In this document: positions 22,111-34,454 of the stretch, piece after piece
How the letters are laid out: each line of letters opens with the position of its first letter
Numbering within the stretch: position 1 is the first letter of the stretch
NCBI GenBank assembly: GCA_021186555.1
Contig: JAJKFL010000007.1
Span: 33,035,179-33,099,178, forward strand
Reading direction: 5' to 3'
DNA length: 64,000 bases
Source: Reticulitermes speratus
Lineage: Eukaryota > Arthropoda > Insecta > Blattodea > Rhinotermitidae
Notes under the pieces: generated by a model
The model's input: only the letters and a program-made list of their open reading frames with translations
The model's database searches: none
Told to the model about the DNA's origin: nothing
Translations under genes and position numbers: made by a program

Positions 22111-22430
22111 AGCCCCGGCGTTGTATGGGCTCATACCGAAATTGGCTGCTTGACTGCGACTGGATGCGAAGCTGTGACTTCCGGAGTTAGAGCTACCGTC
22201 CGTCGCGTGACTGTGGCTGGATGCTAAGCTTTGACTTCCGGAGTTCCCATGCAGACCGTGCCCAACATTGGAGGTACCAGCGGACGTCTGAAACAGTGTG
22301 ATGATAGACCGGAAGTTACTGCAAGCAATGTCACCGAACTGTGCATTGTGTAGAACTGTCTGCAGAGTGACGTGATGCGGCTAATTCAGTCGTGACGAAA
22401 TGTCCAAATGGACTGACAGAAAACTTTTGA

Positions 22431-22505
22431 CGCTGTCGGGATTCGAACCCCTGACCTTCCAGCCCTTAGGCTGTTCGCTATACCGTCTGCGCTATCCCAG
22501 CTTCC
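22431..22505 (-). mobile_element. tRNA-like SINE head in unit 1 (repeated in every unit)
   Basis: Minus strand GGGATAGCGCAGACGGTATA (A box) and GGGGTTCGAATCCCGACAG (B box) resemble a tRNA-derived pol III promoter. Equivalent positions in the other units are about 23,402, 25,480, 26,441, 27,941 and 29,376. It was multiplied with the unit rather than inserted six times. Confidence 0.75.
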
Positions 22506-23751
22506 AACTGTACGTGACTAAAGTAATGAAAATGTAAAATTTGTCTCTGTACAGTCCATCAAACCGTATGATGTTGGCGGTATATCACCGCACATTCTTC
22601 ACCTGGGTATCCGGTAGAGGTCAGTCACCAAATTTGCACCCCTGCCGGTTTACCTCGGTACCAATAAATACATAAGTTACGTACATGTATGTTGGACTAA
22701 TGACAACATACTAGAGGCAGTAGTGAAGCTGACTACCGAAACGTCGCGCATAACTATGCCAAATGTAACTGATGTAGAGAACATTTGCCAACATAATCGC
22801 TCACCTGTGCCGAACTGCCAAGAAATGCATCCCCGCCAAAGTGACCACCCTGTCCCCCCAAATGATGTCCATGGTGCTGACCCTGCAGGCTTAGAAGTCC
22901 CACAGTCGGAGACCTCCGGTGTCTTAAGGAACCTGTAGAGCATCAATGGTCCATAATGTGACAGAACGTCTAACCAGGTCACTGATGTTTGCGGAGAAGT
23001 GCGTCATCGAATATTATGTCAGAACTTTAGGACATTATATGGAATTGGTAATTTTAATACATTAGACGCGTTAGATTTAGAGAGAAGCTGGTGTTGTATG
23101 GGCTCATACCGAAATTGGCTGCTTGACTGTGACTGGATGCGAAGCTGTGACTTCCGGAGTTAGAGCTACCGGCCGACGCGTGACTGTGGCTGGATGCTAA
23201 GCTTTGACTTCCGGAGTTCCCATGCAGACCGTGTCCAACATTGGAGGTACCAGCGGACGTCTGAAACAGTGTGATGATAGACCGGAAGTTACTGCAAGCA
23301 ATGTCACCGAACTGTGCATTGTGTAGAACTGTCTGCAGAGTGACGTGGTGCAGCTAATTCAGCCCTGAGGAAATGGCCAAATGGACTGACACGAAACTTT
23401 TGACGCTGTCGGGATTCGAACCCCTGACCTTCCAACCCTTAGCCTATTCGCTATACTGTCTGCGCTATCCCAGTTTCCAACGGTACAGATCTAAAGTGAT
23501 GAAAATGTAAACTTTGTCTCTGTACAGTCCATCAAACCGTATGATGTTGGCGGTATATCACCGCACATTCTTCACCTGGGTACCCGGTAGAGGTCAGTCA
23601 GCAAATTCTCACCCCGGCCGGTTTACCTCGGTATTAATAAATATATAAGTTATGTGCATGTATGTTGGACTAATGACAACAAACTAGAGGCAGTATGAAG
23701 CTGACTACCGAAACGTCGCGCATAACTATGCTGAATATAAATGATGTAGAG

Positions 23752-24268
23752 CAGTGGTATTCAACCTGGGGTACGCGTACCCCCGGGGGTACGCGAAGAC
23801 ATCTTAGGGGGTACGTAATATTTAAAAAAGTATGTATATTATTTCATGATAAGCATTGAATAATCAGGGCCAGATTTAGGGTTAGCCACAAGAGACCGGA
23901 CGTAAGGACATGCGATTTGGGAGCGCCATTTTCTCTCTCTCTCCTTTATGCTATTCTTATCTGGGCGGCTAGTTTCATTTTATTCCACTCAGTGCATATA
24001 ATTTTGCTTTGCTAAAATACCTTTGTTCCTTTATTAATTTTTATATGATAGACAATAATATATTTGTTATCTAATAGCTTGACTCTCCTTTTTCTCATTT
24101 AAAACATATTATTTAAAACATTATTTTGGATGTAATTTATTTAACTTATTTTAGACGTAGATTATAGACTGTGTATAACTTGAATTATGCACCAACAACT
24201 TTGGGGGTACAAAGTTGAAGAGAAATTATATGTGGGGGTACGCGAACAAAAAAGGTTGAATATAACTG
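23752..24268. mobile_element. hAT-type MITE, copy 1 (unit 2)
   Basis: 517 bp. Termini CAGTGGTATTCAACCT and AGGTTGAATATAACTG are inverted (14/16 match), with subterminal GGGGTACGCG repeats on both sides. The 8-bp target duplication ATGTAGAG is at 23,744-23,751 and 24,269-24,276. The AT-rich interior has no transposase. 8-bp duplications and CAGTGGT-type ends are characteristic of the hAT superfamily. Confidence 0.9.
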
Positions 24269-24884
24269 ATGTAGAGAACATTTGCCAACATAATCGCTCA
24301 CCTGTGCCGAACTGCCAAGAAATGCACCCCCACCAAAGTGACCACCCTGTCCCCCCAAATGATGTCCATGGTGCTGTCCCTGCAGGCTCAGAAGTCCCAC
24401 AGTCGGAGACCTCCGGTGTCTTAAGGAACCTGTAGAGCATCAATGGTCCATAATTTGACAGAACGTCTAACCAGATCACTGATGTTTGCGGAGAAGTGCG
24501 TCATCGAATATTGTGCAGAACTTTAGGACATTATATGGAATTGGTAATTTTAATACATTAGACGCGTTAGAATTAGAGAGAAGCTGGTGTTGTATGGGCT
24601 CATACCGAAATTGGCTGCTTGACTGTGACTGGATGCGAAGCTGTGACTTCCGGAGTTAGAGCTACCGTCCGTCGCGTGACTGTGGCTGGATGCTAAGCTT
24701 TGACTTCCGGAGTTCCCATGCGGACCGTGTCCAACATTGGAGGTTCCAGCGGACGTCTGAAACAGTGTGATGATAGACCGGAAGTTACTGCAAGCAATGT
24801 CACCGAACTGTGCATTGTGTAGAACTGTCTGCAGAGTGACGTGATGCAGCTAATTCAGCCCTGACGGTATGCCCAAATGGACTG

Positions 24885-25545
24885 CAGGGTTTCTTTTCTA
24901 ATCAAACCTAAAGCTTTTTTCTTTCTGTGGGATTTGACTTTCTGACAGCCGTACTGCTGGAAATTGAAGTCTTAAGGTTTATTACTCTGCCTTATTGGGT
25001 ATGTAGTATGCTGCTTTCGAAAGATCATAGTGCTTCCATCTTCAGTGTCAATTAGTCCTTTGACACAGAAGGTATTGTAATTTGACATTTCAAGAAATTG
25101 AACAGCTAACGCAATGACAGAACTAACGCGCCCTACCTGTTACGCTGTATGTGTTTCCCAACTTGTTGAGTTTTCTCGTCTACAGATCATAAATGTTATT
25201 GTACTTACAGATCGTAGTTCGACCCTACCCGCAGACACTAATATGGGTAAAGGGTAAAGTTCTCCCTCTCAACGCCATGAAGTCTATAGAGCGGGATTAG
25301 AGGCATATCTCCACTCATTCTTTACCTCGGTGCTAGAATGAGGTGAGCTGTCAGCTTCACACCCCGGCCACTTTACCACCGTGAAATAACCCCGGTTCCA
25401 ATTCAATGTGATGTGGGAATATGGGCCCCAGAGGCAGTCTAGACGTTTTGGAGATGACAGAAACTTTTGTCCCGGTCGGGATTCGAACCCCTGACCTTCC
25501 AACCCTTAGCCTATTCGCTATACCGTCTGCGCTATCCCAGATTCC
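24885..25545 (-). mobile_element. Insertion or replacement in unit 3, including a SINE body
   Basis: Sequence absent from the other units. The right half (25,260-25,545, minus strand) is a tRNA-type SINE with head GGGATAGCGCAGACGGTATA, B box, and body ending in GGAGATATGCCTCTAATCCC-type text. The left half includes a decayed CCATCTTCAG...GAAAG motif near 25,020-25,050. Confidence 0.55.
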
Positions 25546-26791
25546 AACGGTACAGATCTAAAGTAATGAAAATGTAAAATTTGTCTGTGTACAGTCCATC
25601 AAAACGTATGATGTTGGCGGTATATCACCGCACATTCTTCACCTGGGTACCCGATAGAGGTCAGTCACCAAATTTGCACCCCTGCCGGTTTACCTCGGTA
25701 CCAATAAATACGTAAGCTAGTACATGTATGTTGGACTAATGACAACAAACTAGAGGCAGGAGTGAAGCTGACTACCGAAACATCGCTCATAAGTATGCTG
25801 AATAAAACTGATGTAGAGAACATTTGCCAACATAATCGCTCACCTGTGCCGAACTGCCAAGAAATGCACCCCCACCAAAGTGACCACCCTGTCCCCCCAA
25901 ATGATGTCCATGGTGCTGACCCTGCAGGCTCAGAAGTCCCACAGTCGGAGACCTCCGGTGTCTTAAGGAACCTGCAGAACATCAATGGTCCATAATGTGA
26001 CAGAACGTCTAACCAGGTTACTGATGTTTGCAGAGAAGTGCGTCATCGAATATTATGTCAGAACTTTAGGACATTGTATGGAATTGCTAATTTTAATACA
26101 TTAGACGTATTAGAATTAGAGAGAAGCTGCTGTTGTATGGGCTCATACCGAAATTGGCTGCTTGACTGTGACTGGATGCGAAGCTGTGACTTCCGGAGTT
26201 AGAGCTACCGGCCGACGCGTGACTGTGGCTGGATGCTAAGCTTTGACTTCCGGAGTTCCCATGCAGACCGTGTCCAACATTGGAGGTACCAGCGGACGTC
26301 TGAAACAGTGTGATGATAGACCGGAAGTTACTGCAAGCAATGTCACCGAACTGTGCATTGTGTAGAACTGTCTGCAGAGTGACGTGGTGCAGCTAATTCA
26401 GCCCTGAGGAAATGGCCAAGTGGACTGACACGAAACTTTTGACGCTGTCGGGATTCGAACCCCTGACCTTCCAACCCTTAGGCTATTCGCTATACTGTCT
26501 GCGCTATCCCGGTTTCCAACTGTACGTGACTAAAGTAATAAAAATGTAAACTTTGTCTCTGTACAGTCCATCAAACCGTATGATGTTGGCGGTATATCAC
26601 CGCACATTCTTCACCTGGGTACCCGGTAAAGGTCAGTCACCAAATTCGCACCCCTGCCGGTTTACCTCGGTACCAATAAATACATAAGTTATGTACATGT
26701 ATGTTGGACTAATGACAACAAACTAGAGACAGGAGTGAAGCTGACTACCGAAACGTCGCGCATAACTATGCTGAATATAAATGATGTAGAG

Positions 26792-27308
26792 CAGTGGTAT
26801 TCAACCTGGGGTACGCGTACCCCCGGGGGTACGCGAAGACATCTTACGGGGTACGTAATATTTAAAAAAATATGTATATTATTTCATGATAAACACTGAA
26901 TAATCAGGGCCAGATTTAGGGTTAGCCACAAGAGACCGGACGTAAGGACATGCGATTTGGGAGCGCCATTTTCTCTCTCTCTCCTTTATGCGATTGTTAT
27001 CTGGGCGGCTAGTTTCATTTTATTCCACTCAGTGCATATAATTTTGCTTTGCAAAAATACCTTTGTTCCTTTATTAATTTTTATACGATAGACAATAATA
27101 TATTTGTTATTTAATAGCTTGACTCTCCTTTTTCTCATTTAAAACTTATTATTTAATACATTATTTTGGATGTAATTTATTTAACTTATTTTAGATGTAG
27201 ATTATAGACTGTGTATAACTTGAATTATGCACCAACAACTTTGGGGGTACAAAGTTGAAGAGAAATTATATGTGGGGGTACGCGAACAAAAAAGGTTGAA
27301 TATAACTG
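26792..27308. mobile_element. hAT-type MITE, copy 2 (unit 4)
   Basis: Same insertion site, target duplication and length as copy 1, differing by scattered point changes. It was copied by duplication of the host unit, not by transposition. Confidence 0.9.
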
Positions 27309-28286
27309 ATGTAGAGAACATTTGCCAACATAATCGCTCACCTGTGCCGAACTGCCAAGAAATGCACCCCCACCAAAGTGACCACCCTGTCCCCCCAAAT
27401 GATGTCCATGGTGCTGTCCCTGCAGGCTCAGAAGTCCCACAGTCGGAGACCTCCGGTGTCTTAAGGAACCTGTAGAACATCAATGGTCCATAATTTGACA
27501 GAACGTCTTACCAGATCACTGATGTTTGCGGAGAAGTGCGTCATCGAATATTGTGCAGAACTTTAGGACATTATATGGAATTGGTAATTTTAATACATTA
27601 GACGCGTTAGAATTAGAGAAGCTGGTGTTGTATGGGCTCATACCGAAATTGGCTGCTTGACTGTGACTGGATGCGAAGCTGTGACTTCCGGAGTTAGAGC
27701 TACCGTCCGTCGCGTGACTGTGGCTGGATGCTAAGCTTTGACTTCCGGAGTTCCCATGCGGACCGTGTCCAACATTGGAGGTACCAGCGGACGTCTGAAA
27801 CAGTGTGATGATAGGCCGGAATTTACTGCAAGCAATGTCACCGAACTGTGCATTGTGTAGAACTGTCTGCAGAGTGACGTGGTGCAGCTAATTCAGCCCT
27901 GAGGAAATGGCCAAATGGACTGACACGAAACTTTTGACGCTGTCAGGATTCGAACCCCTGACTTTCCAACCCTTACCCTATTCGCTATACCGTCTGCGCT
28001 ATCCCGGTTTCCAACTGTACGTGACTAAAGTAATAAACATGTAAAATTTGTCTCTGTACAGTCCATCAAACCGTATGATGTTGGCGGTATATCACCGCAC
28101 ATTCTTCACCTGGGTACCCGGTAGAGGTGAGTCAGCAAATTCGCACCCCGGCCGGTTTACCTCGGTATTAATAAATATATAAGTTATGTGCATGTATGTT
28201 GGACTAATGACAACAAACTAGAGACAGGAGTGAAGCTGACTACCGAAACGTCGCGCATAACTATGCTGAATATAAATGATGTAGAG

Positions 28287-28802
28287 CAGTGGTATTCAAC
28301 CTGGGGTACGCGTACTCCGGGGGTACGCGAAGACATCTTAGGGGGTACGTAATATTTAAAAAAATATGTATATTATTTCATGATAAACACTGAATAATCA
28401 GGGCCAGATTTAGGGTTAGCCACAAGAGACCGGACGTAAGGACATGCGATTTGGGAGCGCCATTTTCTCTCTCTCTCCTTTATGCGATTGTTATCTGGGC
28501 GGCTAGTTTCATTTTATTCCACTCAGTGCATATAATTTTGCTTTGCTAAAATACCTTTGTTCCTTTATTAATTTTTATACGATAGACAATAATATATTTG
28601 TTATTTAATAGCTTGACTCTCCTTTTTCTCATTTAAAACTTATTATTTAATACATTATTTTGGATGTAATTTATTTAACTTATTTTAGATGTAGATTATA
28701 GACTATGTATAACTTGAATTATGCACCAACAACTTTGGGGGTACAAAGTTGAAGAGAAATTATATGTGGGGGTACGCGAACAAAAAAGGTTGAATATAAC
28801 TG
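28287..28802. mobile_element. hAT-type MITE, copy 3 (unit 5)
   Basis: Same site again, one base shorter. It shares private differences with copy 2 (e.g. TTATGCGATTGTTATC against TTATGCTATTCTTATC in copy 1), so copies 2 and 3 are closest relatives. Confidence 0.9.
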
Positions 28803-30127
28803 ATGTAGAGAACATTTGCCAACATAATCGCTCACCTGTGCCGAACTGCCAAGAAATGCACCCCCACCAAAGTGACCACCCTGTCCCCCCAAATGATGTC
28901 CATGGTGCTGACCCTGCAGGCTCAGAAGTCCCACAGTCGACCTCCGGTGTCTTAAGGAACCTGTAGAACATCAATGGTCCATAATGTGATAGAACGTCTA
29001 ACCAGATCACTGATGTTTGCAGAGAAGTGCGTCATCGAATATTATGTCAGAACTTTAGGACATTATATGGAATTGGTAATTTTAATACATTAGACGCGTT
29101 AGAATTAGAGAGAAGCTGGTGTTGTATGGGCTCATACCGAAATTGGCTGCTTGACTGTGACTGGATGCGAAGCTGTGACTTCCGGAGTTCCCATGCAGAC
29201 CGTTTCCAACATTGGAGGTACCAGCGGACGTCTGAAACAGTGTGATGATAGACCGGAAGTTACTGCAAGCAATGTCACCGAACTGTGTATTGTGTAGAAC
29301 TGTCTGCAGAGTGACGTGATGCAGCTAATTCAGCCGTGACGAAATGCCCAAATGGACTGATAAAAATATCTTGTCCCTTTCGGGATTCGAACCCTGACCT
29401 TCCAGCCCTTAGGCTATTCGCTATACCGTCTGCGCTATCCCGGTTTCCAACTGTACGTGACTAAAGTAATGAAAATGTAAAATTTGTCTCTGTACAGTCC
29501 ATCAAACTGTATGATGTTGGCGGTATATCACCGCACATTCTTCACCTGGGTACCCGGTAAAGGTCAGTCACCAAATTCTCACCCCGGCCGGTTTACCTCG
29601 GTATTAATAAATATATAAGTTATGTGCATGTATGTTGGACTAATGACAACATACTAGAGGCAGTAGTGAAGCTGACTACCGAAACGTCGCGCATAACTAT
29701 GCCGAATGTAACTGATGTAGAGAACATTTGCCAACATAATCGCTCACCTTTGCCGAACTGCCAAGAAATGCATCCCCACCAAAGTGACCACCCTGTCCCC
29801 CCAAATGATGTCCATGGTGCTGACCCTGCAGGCTCAGAAGTCCCACAGTCGACCTCCGGTGTCTTAAGGAACCTGTAGAACATGATTGGTCCATAATGTG
29901 ACAGAACGTCTAACCAGATCACTGATGGTTGCGAAGAAGTGCGTCACCGAATATTATGTCAGAACTTTAGAACATTATATGGAATTGGTAATTTTAATAC
30001 ATTAGACGCGATGGAATTAGACCAGAGATACTATTAAAATCGTCACACGACTGTCCGTCCCGTCCTTCCATCTGTATGCATGAAACAACTGGAGAACCAT
30101 ATAAATATGATTTTTGGGACTATAATA

Positions 30128-30312
30128 CTGTCAGACCCATTTATAACGACATCGGTTTATACGACACCTCGTCTATAACGTCAGATATTCTGTGGTACCA
30201 ATTAATTCCTCACTGTTAACCATAACGTTACACTGCTCGGTTATAACAACACTCGTTTATAACGACACAAAATATTCAGTCCCTTTCAAGACGTTATAAC
30301 CGAGTTGAACTG
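30128..30312 (-). mobile_element. mariner/Tc1-type MITE, copy 2
   Basis: Inverted relative of 12,932-13,116, bounded by TA dinucleotides. Internal GGTACCAATTAATTCCTCAC matches the other copy, and the ends are CTGTCAGACCCATTTATAAC and GTTATAACCGAGTTGAACTG. Confidence 0.75.
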
Positions 30313-30324
30313 TATTTGTCGACC

Positions 30325-31140
30325 AGTTCTGATTCTGATTAAGATCTATCAACAACAGTGAAAAGTTTATATGAACACCAACGTGATATATGTTTTTTCA
30401 CGTCTTTAGCTGAATTCCCAAAATATGTATTAGAGAAAGCTATTCCAATACAAGTTACAGAGAAAACTGAAACATGTTTCATACCTAATACAAACCGTAA
30501 GGGTTGTTGTTTGTGTGAGCTAATTGTTAGGGGGTTAGCGCCACTGATAATTGTTCGGTCACATCTCGTTCTTCACTGTTGTTTTATCTGACAATGGTAT
30601 GATCCCACCATTGTACTTACTTTGCCCAAACGTGTCGTACAAAAAATGCAATTGTTGTAATCAAGTACCCAAAAGAAAAGAGCTGAATGTTTTACCTGCT
30701 TCTTCTGTAGGATTTGCTGAAATTGACGTCATCAGCAGTGATGCAACACAGAACACTGAAGCAAATTTACAAAACATGATGTAGTGCGTGTAACAGAAGT
30801 CTTCTGCGGAAGTACAAAGCCTTAGGTAGAAGCTTTGTTGCTTTGGCACAATCAATTCACAGAAACTGATACTGCTTAGAAGCCCCTCAAGCACTTTTAT
30901 ACTGTAAAGCAAGGTCGCTTTTCTGTTTACATAAGGAAGATAACTTCCACGCTGTTATTGTAATTGTGTGCATGTGCATTTCCAGATTACAGATATATCT
31001 AACACCTTTTTAGTGAAATTTGGTCCTTATATTTATTTAGTTTATTCATATAATTATATTGTTAATACCATTGTACATAAGGGTCAGTTTCGTGGTTACA
31101 AGTGAAGGAATTCTAGATATTTCATGATATTAAAGGTTTT
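30325..31140. other. Unrecognised open segments, possibly a degraded coding element
   Basis: Plus strand 30,358-30,591 (EHQRDICFFTSLAEFPKYV, CCLCELIVRGLAP) and the overlapping frame 30,551-30,784 (YKKCNCCNQVPKRKELNVLP) read like a protein split by a frameshift, with paired cysteines. No splice signals or family are recognised. A frameshifted remnant of a mobile-element protein is the most likely explanation, at low certainty. Confidence 0.25.
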
Positions 31141-31179
31141 TAAGTTTCGCATGTCGTCTGAGTGGCTTCCTCGCACGTG

Positions 31180-32935
31180 CTCTGGTGTGTCGTGAGTAGA
31201 GACACTGGAAACTGGAAACTGTGTCCTTGTGGTGATCTTTATCAGATTTGGCTAGGAGTGGCACGTGGGTTGTAATTAGGGTAGCAGTAGATGTTATGGC
31301 TTTGACTAGCACGTGGTTCTTATTAGAGCAGCAGCAACTATCATGACTTGAGTGACACGTGGATTGTTATTCGGGTACCAGTAACCATTATGGCTTTGAG
31401 TAGCATGCGGGATATTATTAGGGTACCAGTAACCATTATGGTTTTGAGTAGCATGTGGGATATTATTAGGGTACCAGTAACCATTATGGTTTTGAGTAGC
31501 GTGCGGGATATTATTAGGGTACCAGTAACCATTATGGTTTTGAGTAGCATGTGGGATATTATTAGGGTACCAGTAACCATTATGGTTTTGAGTAGCGTGC
31601 GGGATATTATTAGGGTACCAGTAACCATTATGGCTTTGAGTAGCATGCGGGATATTATTAGGGTACCAGTAACCATTATGGTTTTGAGTAGCATGTGGGA
31701 TATTATTAGGGTACCAGTAACCATTATGGTTTTGAGTAGCGTGCGGGATATTATTAGGGTACCAGTAACCATTATGGCTTTGAGTAGCATGCGGGATATT
31801 ATTAGGGTACCAGTAACCATTATGGCTTTGAGTAGCATGCGGGATATTATTAGGGTACCAGTAACCATTATGGTTTTGAGTAGCATGTGGGATATTATTA
31901 GGGTACCAGTAACCATTATGGTTTTGAGTAGCGTGCGGGATATTATTAGGGTACCAGTAACCATTATGGCTTTGAGTAGCATGCGGGATATTATTAGGGT
32001 ACCAGTAACCATTATGGTTTTGAGTAGCATGTGGGATATTATTAGGGTACCAGTAACCATTATGGCTTTGAGTAGCATGCGGGATATTATTAGGGTACCA
32101 GTAACCATTATGGTTTTGAGTAGCATGTGGGATATTATTAGGGTACCAGTAACCATTATGGTTTTGAGTAGCGTGTGGGATATTATTAGGGTACCAGTAA
32201 CCATTATGGCTTTGAGTAGCATGCGGGATATTATTAGGGTACCAGTAACCATTATGGTTTTGAGTAGCATGTGGGATATTATTAGGGTACCAGTAACCAT
32301 TATGGTTTTGAGTAGCGTGTGGGATATTATTAGGGTACCAGTAACCATTATGGTTTTGAGTAGCGTGTGGGATATTATTAGGGTACCAGTAACCATTATG
32401 GCTTTGAGTAGCATGCGGGATATTATTAGGGTACCAGTAACCATTATGGTTTTGAGTAGCATGTGGGATATTATTAGGGTACCAGTAACCATTATGGTTT
32501 TGAGTAGCGTGTGGGATATTATTAGGGTACCAGTAACCATTATGGTTTTGAGTAGCATGTGGGATATTATTAGGGTACCAGTAACCATTATGGTTTTGAG
32601 TAGCATGTGGGATATTATTAGGGTACCAGTAACCATTATGGCTTTGAGTAGCATGTGGGATATTATTAGGGTACCAGTAACCATTATGGTTTTGAGTAGC
32701 ATGTGGGATATTATTAGGGTACCAGTAACCATTATGGTTTTGAGTAGCATGTGGGATATTATTAGGGTACCAGTAACCATTATGGTTTTGAGTAGCATGT
32801 GGAATATTATTAGGGTACCAGTAACCATTATGGCTTTGAGTAGCATGTGGGATATTATTAGGGTACCAGTAACCATTATGGCTTTGAGTAGCATGTGGGA
32901 TATTATTAGGGTAGCAGTAACCATTATCACATTTG
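31180..32935. repeat. Tandem array, 48-bp unit, about 33 copies plus degraded edge units
   Basis: Unit ATTATTAGGGTACCAGTAAC, CATTATGGTTTTGAGTAGCA, TGTGGGAT. Because 48 is a multiple of three and the unit has no stops in several frames, three frames stay open for about 530-545 codons. The minus-strand frame reads NGYWYPNNIPHATQNH per unit. Units at 31,180-31,370 are strongly diverged, as is usual at an array edge. There is no acceptor (no AG) on the minus strand between the in-frame upstream stop (33,022) and the array, and no ATG start in that frame, so I do not call a gene. Confidence 0.9.
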
Positions 32936-32939
32936 CCCG

Positions 32940-33300
32940 AATTCAATGCGCATCCCAGTTTTGGGAATGTAAATTGAAGAAATAGTAGTACAGTTTCACA
33001 TTCAATTTTACAAAATATGTGTTAATTGCATTCAATAAATCAACTGTCGATATACTCGTATTAGAAAACTTTGTAAATCTTTAATCATTGCCATAGCATA
33101 GAAGAAATATTTTCAGTCATAGTCTCTGGTAAACTATCTAGCCTAGACTTTGCTTAATTAATCGCCGTGCCATGAAGGTATGTAGCGAAGTAAAGGTGTA
33201 GCTCCACGCTGTCTCAGTCTTGGTCCTGGATGAAAGTGAGCCATCAGTTGTTCGCCCCTGTCAGCTTTACTGCATACAGAAAGAATGGATAGCAACCTGT
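32940..33300. other. Unique spacer between arrays
   Basis: The minus-strand frame of the 48-bp array remains open to 33,021 (GCALNSGKCDNGYCYPNN), without a start or splice acceptor. No other feature. Confidence 0.4.
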
Positions 33301-33317
33301 AGCGTAAGAAAATATGG

Positions 33318-33805
33318 AATTGTAAAGGTACTGCAGTATGGTTTGAATTGTAAAGGTACTAGCAGTATGGTTTGAATTGTAAAGGTACTGGCAGTATGGT
33401 TTGAATTGTAAAGGTACTAGCAGTATGGTTTGAATTGTAAAGGTACTGCAGTATGGTTTGAATTGTAAAGGTACTAGCAGTATGGTTTGAATTGTAAAGG
33501 TACTGGCAGTATGGTTTGAATTGTAAAGGTACTGGCAGTGGGGTTTGAATTGTAAAGGTACTGGCAGTGGGTTTGAATTGTAAAGGTACTGGCAGTATGG
33601 TTTGAATTGTAAAGGTACTGGCAGTATGGTTTGAATTGTAAAGGTACTGGCAGTATGGTTTGAATTGTAAAGGTACTGGCAGTATGGTTTGAATTGTAAA
33701 GGTACTGGCAGTATGGTTTGAATTGTAAAGGTACTGGCAGTATGGTTTGAATTGTAAAGGTACTGGCAGTATGGTTTGAATTGTAAAGGTACTGGCAGTA
33801 TGGTT
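33318..33805. repeat. Tandem array, 29-bp unit, about 17 copies
   Basis: Unit GTATGGTTTGAATTGTAAAG plus GTACTGGCA. Early units vary at GGCA/AGCA/GCA, later ones are uniform. Confidence 0.95.
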
Positions 33806-33846
33806 TGAGGCCGATGTGGTTATTACATTACTACAAGAAATGTAAG

Positions 33847-34075
33847 CGGCCGATCCAGTGGCCGCGCGGTCTAACGCGTAGGTCTACGGCCGGTCGCTTG
33901 CTGGGATTGCGGGTTCGAATCCTGCCAGGGGAATGGATGTCTGTCTCTTGTGAGTGTTCTTTGTGGTCAGGTAGAGGTCTCTGTGTCGGGCTGATCACAC
34001 GTCCAGAGGAGTCCTACCGAGTGTGGTGTGTCTGAGTGTGATCAAGTGCAACAATAACCCTCTACACCCACCATG
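33847..34075 (+). mobile_element. tRNA-derived SINE, plus strand
   Basis: Head GATCCAGTGGCCGCGCGGTC, B box GCGGGTTCGAATCCTGCC, body TGTCTGTCTCTTGTGAGTG and GGTAGAGGTCTCTGTGTCGG. Same family as 17,836-18,075, inserted at the end of the 29-bp array. Confidence 0.8.
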
Positions 34076-34204
34076 AGTAGGTAGAAAGAGATCAAGAATA
34101 AGAAAGAAATAAATGAAAGTGGAACTCGTACAGTTTGTCCTTTCAATTTGTGTAGCAGGCGAATTCCTACATGCTTGGCTTTTGTCTTGTCCAGCTCGTA
34201 CAGT

Positions 34205-34450
34205 GGGCCGGGATAGCTCAGTCTGTATAGCGACTCGCTACGAGCTAGACGGTCTGGGGATCGAATCCCGGTAGGGGCGAGATTTTCAGCACCCGTCCAG
34301 ACCGGCCCTGGGGCCTACCCAGCCTCCTATAAAATGGGTTACCGGGTCATTCCCGAGGGGCAAAGCGGCCGGGGCTTGGAGTTGACCACCCACCTCCCTC
34401 TACCGCCGAGGTTAAAGAAAGAGTAGAGCTACACCTATACTCCCCTTCTG
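34205..34450 (+). mobile_element. tRNA-derived SINE (second family), plus strand
   Basis: Head GGGCCGGGATAGCTCAGTCT with B box GGGGATCGAATCCCGG, body with CGTCCAGACCGGCCCTGGGG and a GCAAAGCGGCCGGGGCTTGG block shared with 43.1, 49.7 and 57.8 kb copies. Confidence 0.8.
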
Positions 34451-34454
34451 GGCC

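Larger units (their letters stand above)
22120..30020. repeat. Large tandem block: six ~0.97 kb units with differing insertions
   Basis: Units begin at GTTGTATGGGCTCATACCGA: 22,120; 23,093; 24,589; 26,132; 27,627; 29,121, ending about 30,020. The basic unit is about 970 bp and contains a tRNA-like SINE head on the minus strand, a CCAAATGATGTCCATGGTGC region and GAAACGTCGCG. Units 2, 4 and 5 carry the same ~517 bp hAT MITE. Unit 3 has a ~570 bp replacement or insertion (24,885-25,470). Unit 6 lacks ~58 bp of internal duplication. The open frames repeated in each unit (DVENICQHNRSPVPNCQEM and the complementary frames) are not conserved as a gene across insertions, and I treat them as fortuitous. 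Confidence 0.9.

Noticed and set aside
22677..29922. Repeated 65-105 codon frames on both strands in each large unit
   Set aside because: They are copies of the same DNA read in complementary frames, altered by hAT insertion and small deletions, with no recognisable domain.
30358..30784. A gene split over two frames
   Set aside because: Protein-like in places but no start context, splice sites or family. Listed only as an unassigned segment.
31306..32985. Three overlapping frames of about 530-545 codons, the longest in the window
   Set aside because: They arise because the 48-bp unit is a multiple of three and lacks stops. No ATG/acceptor supports any of them. Kept only as a finding about variation.
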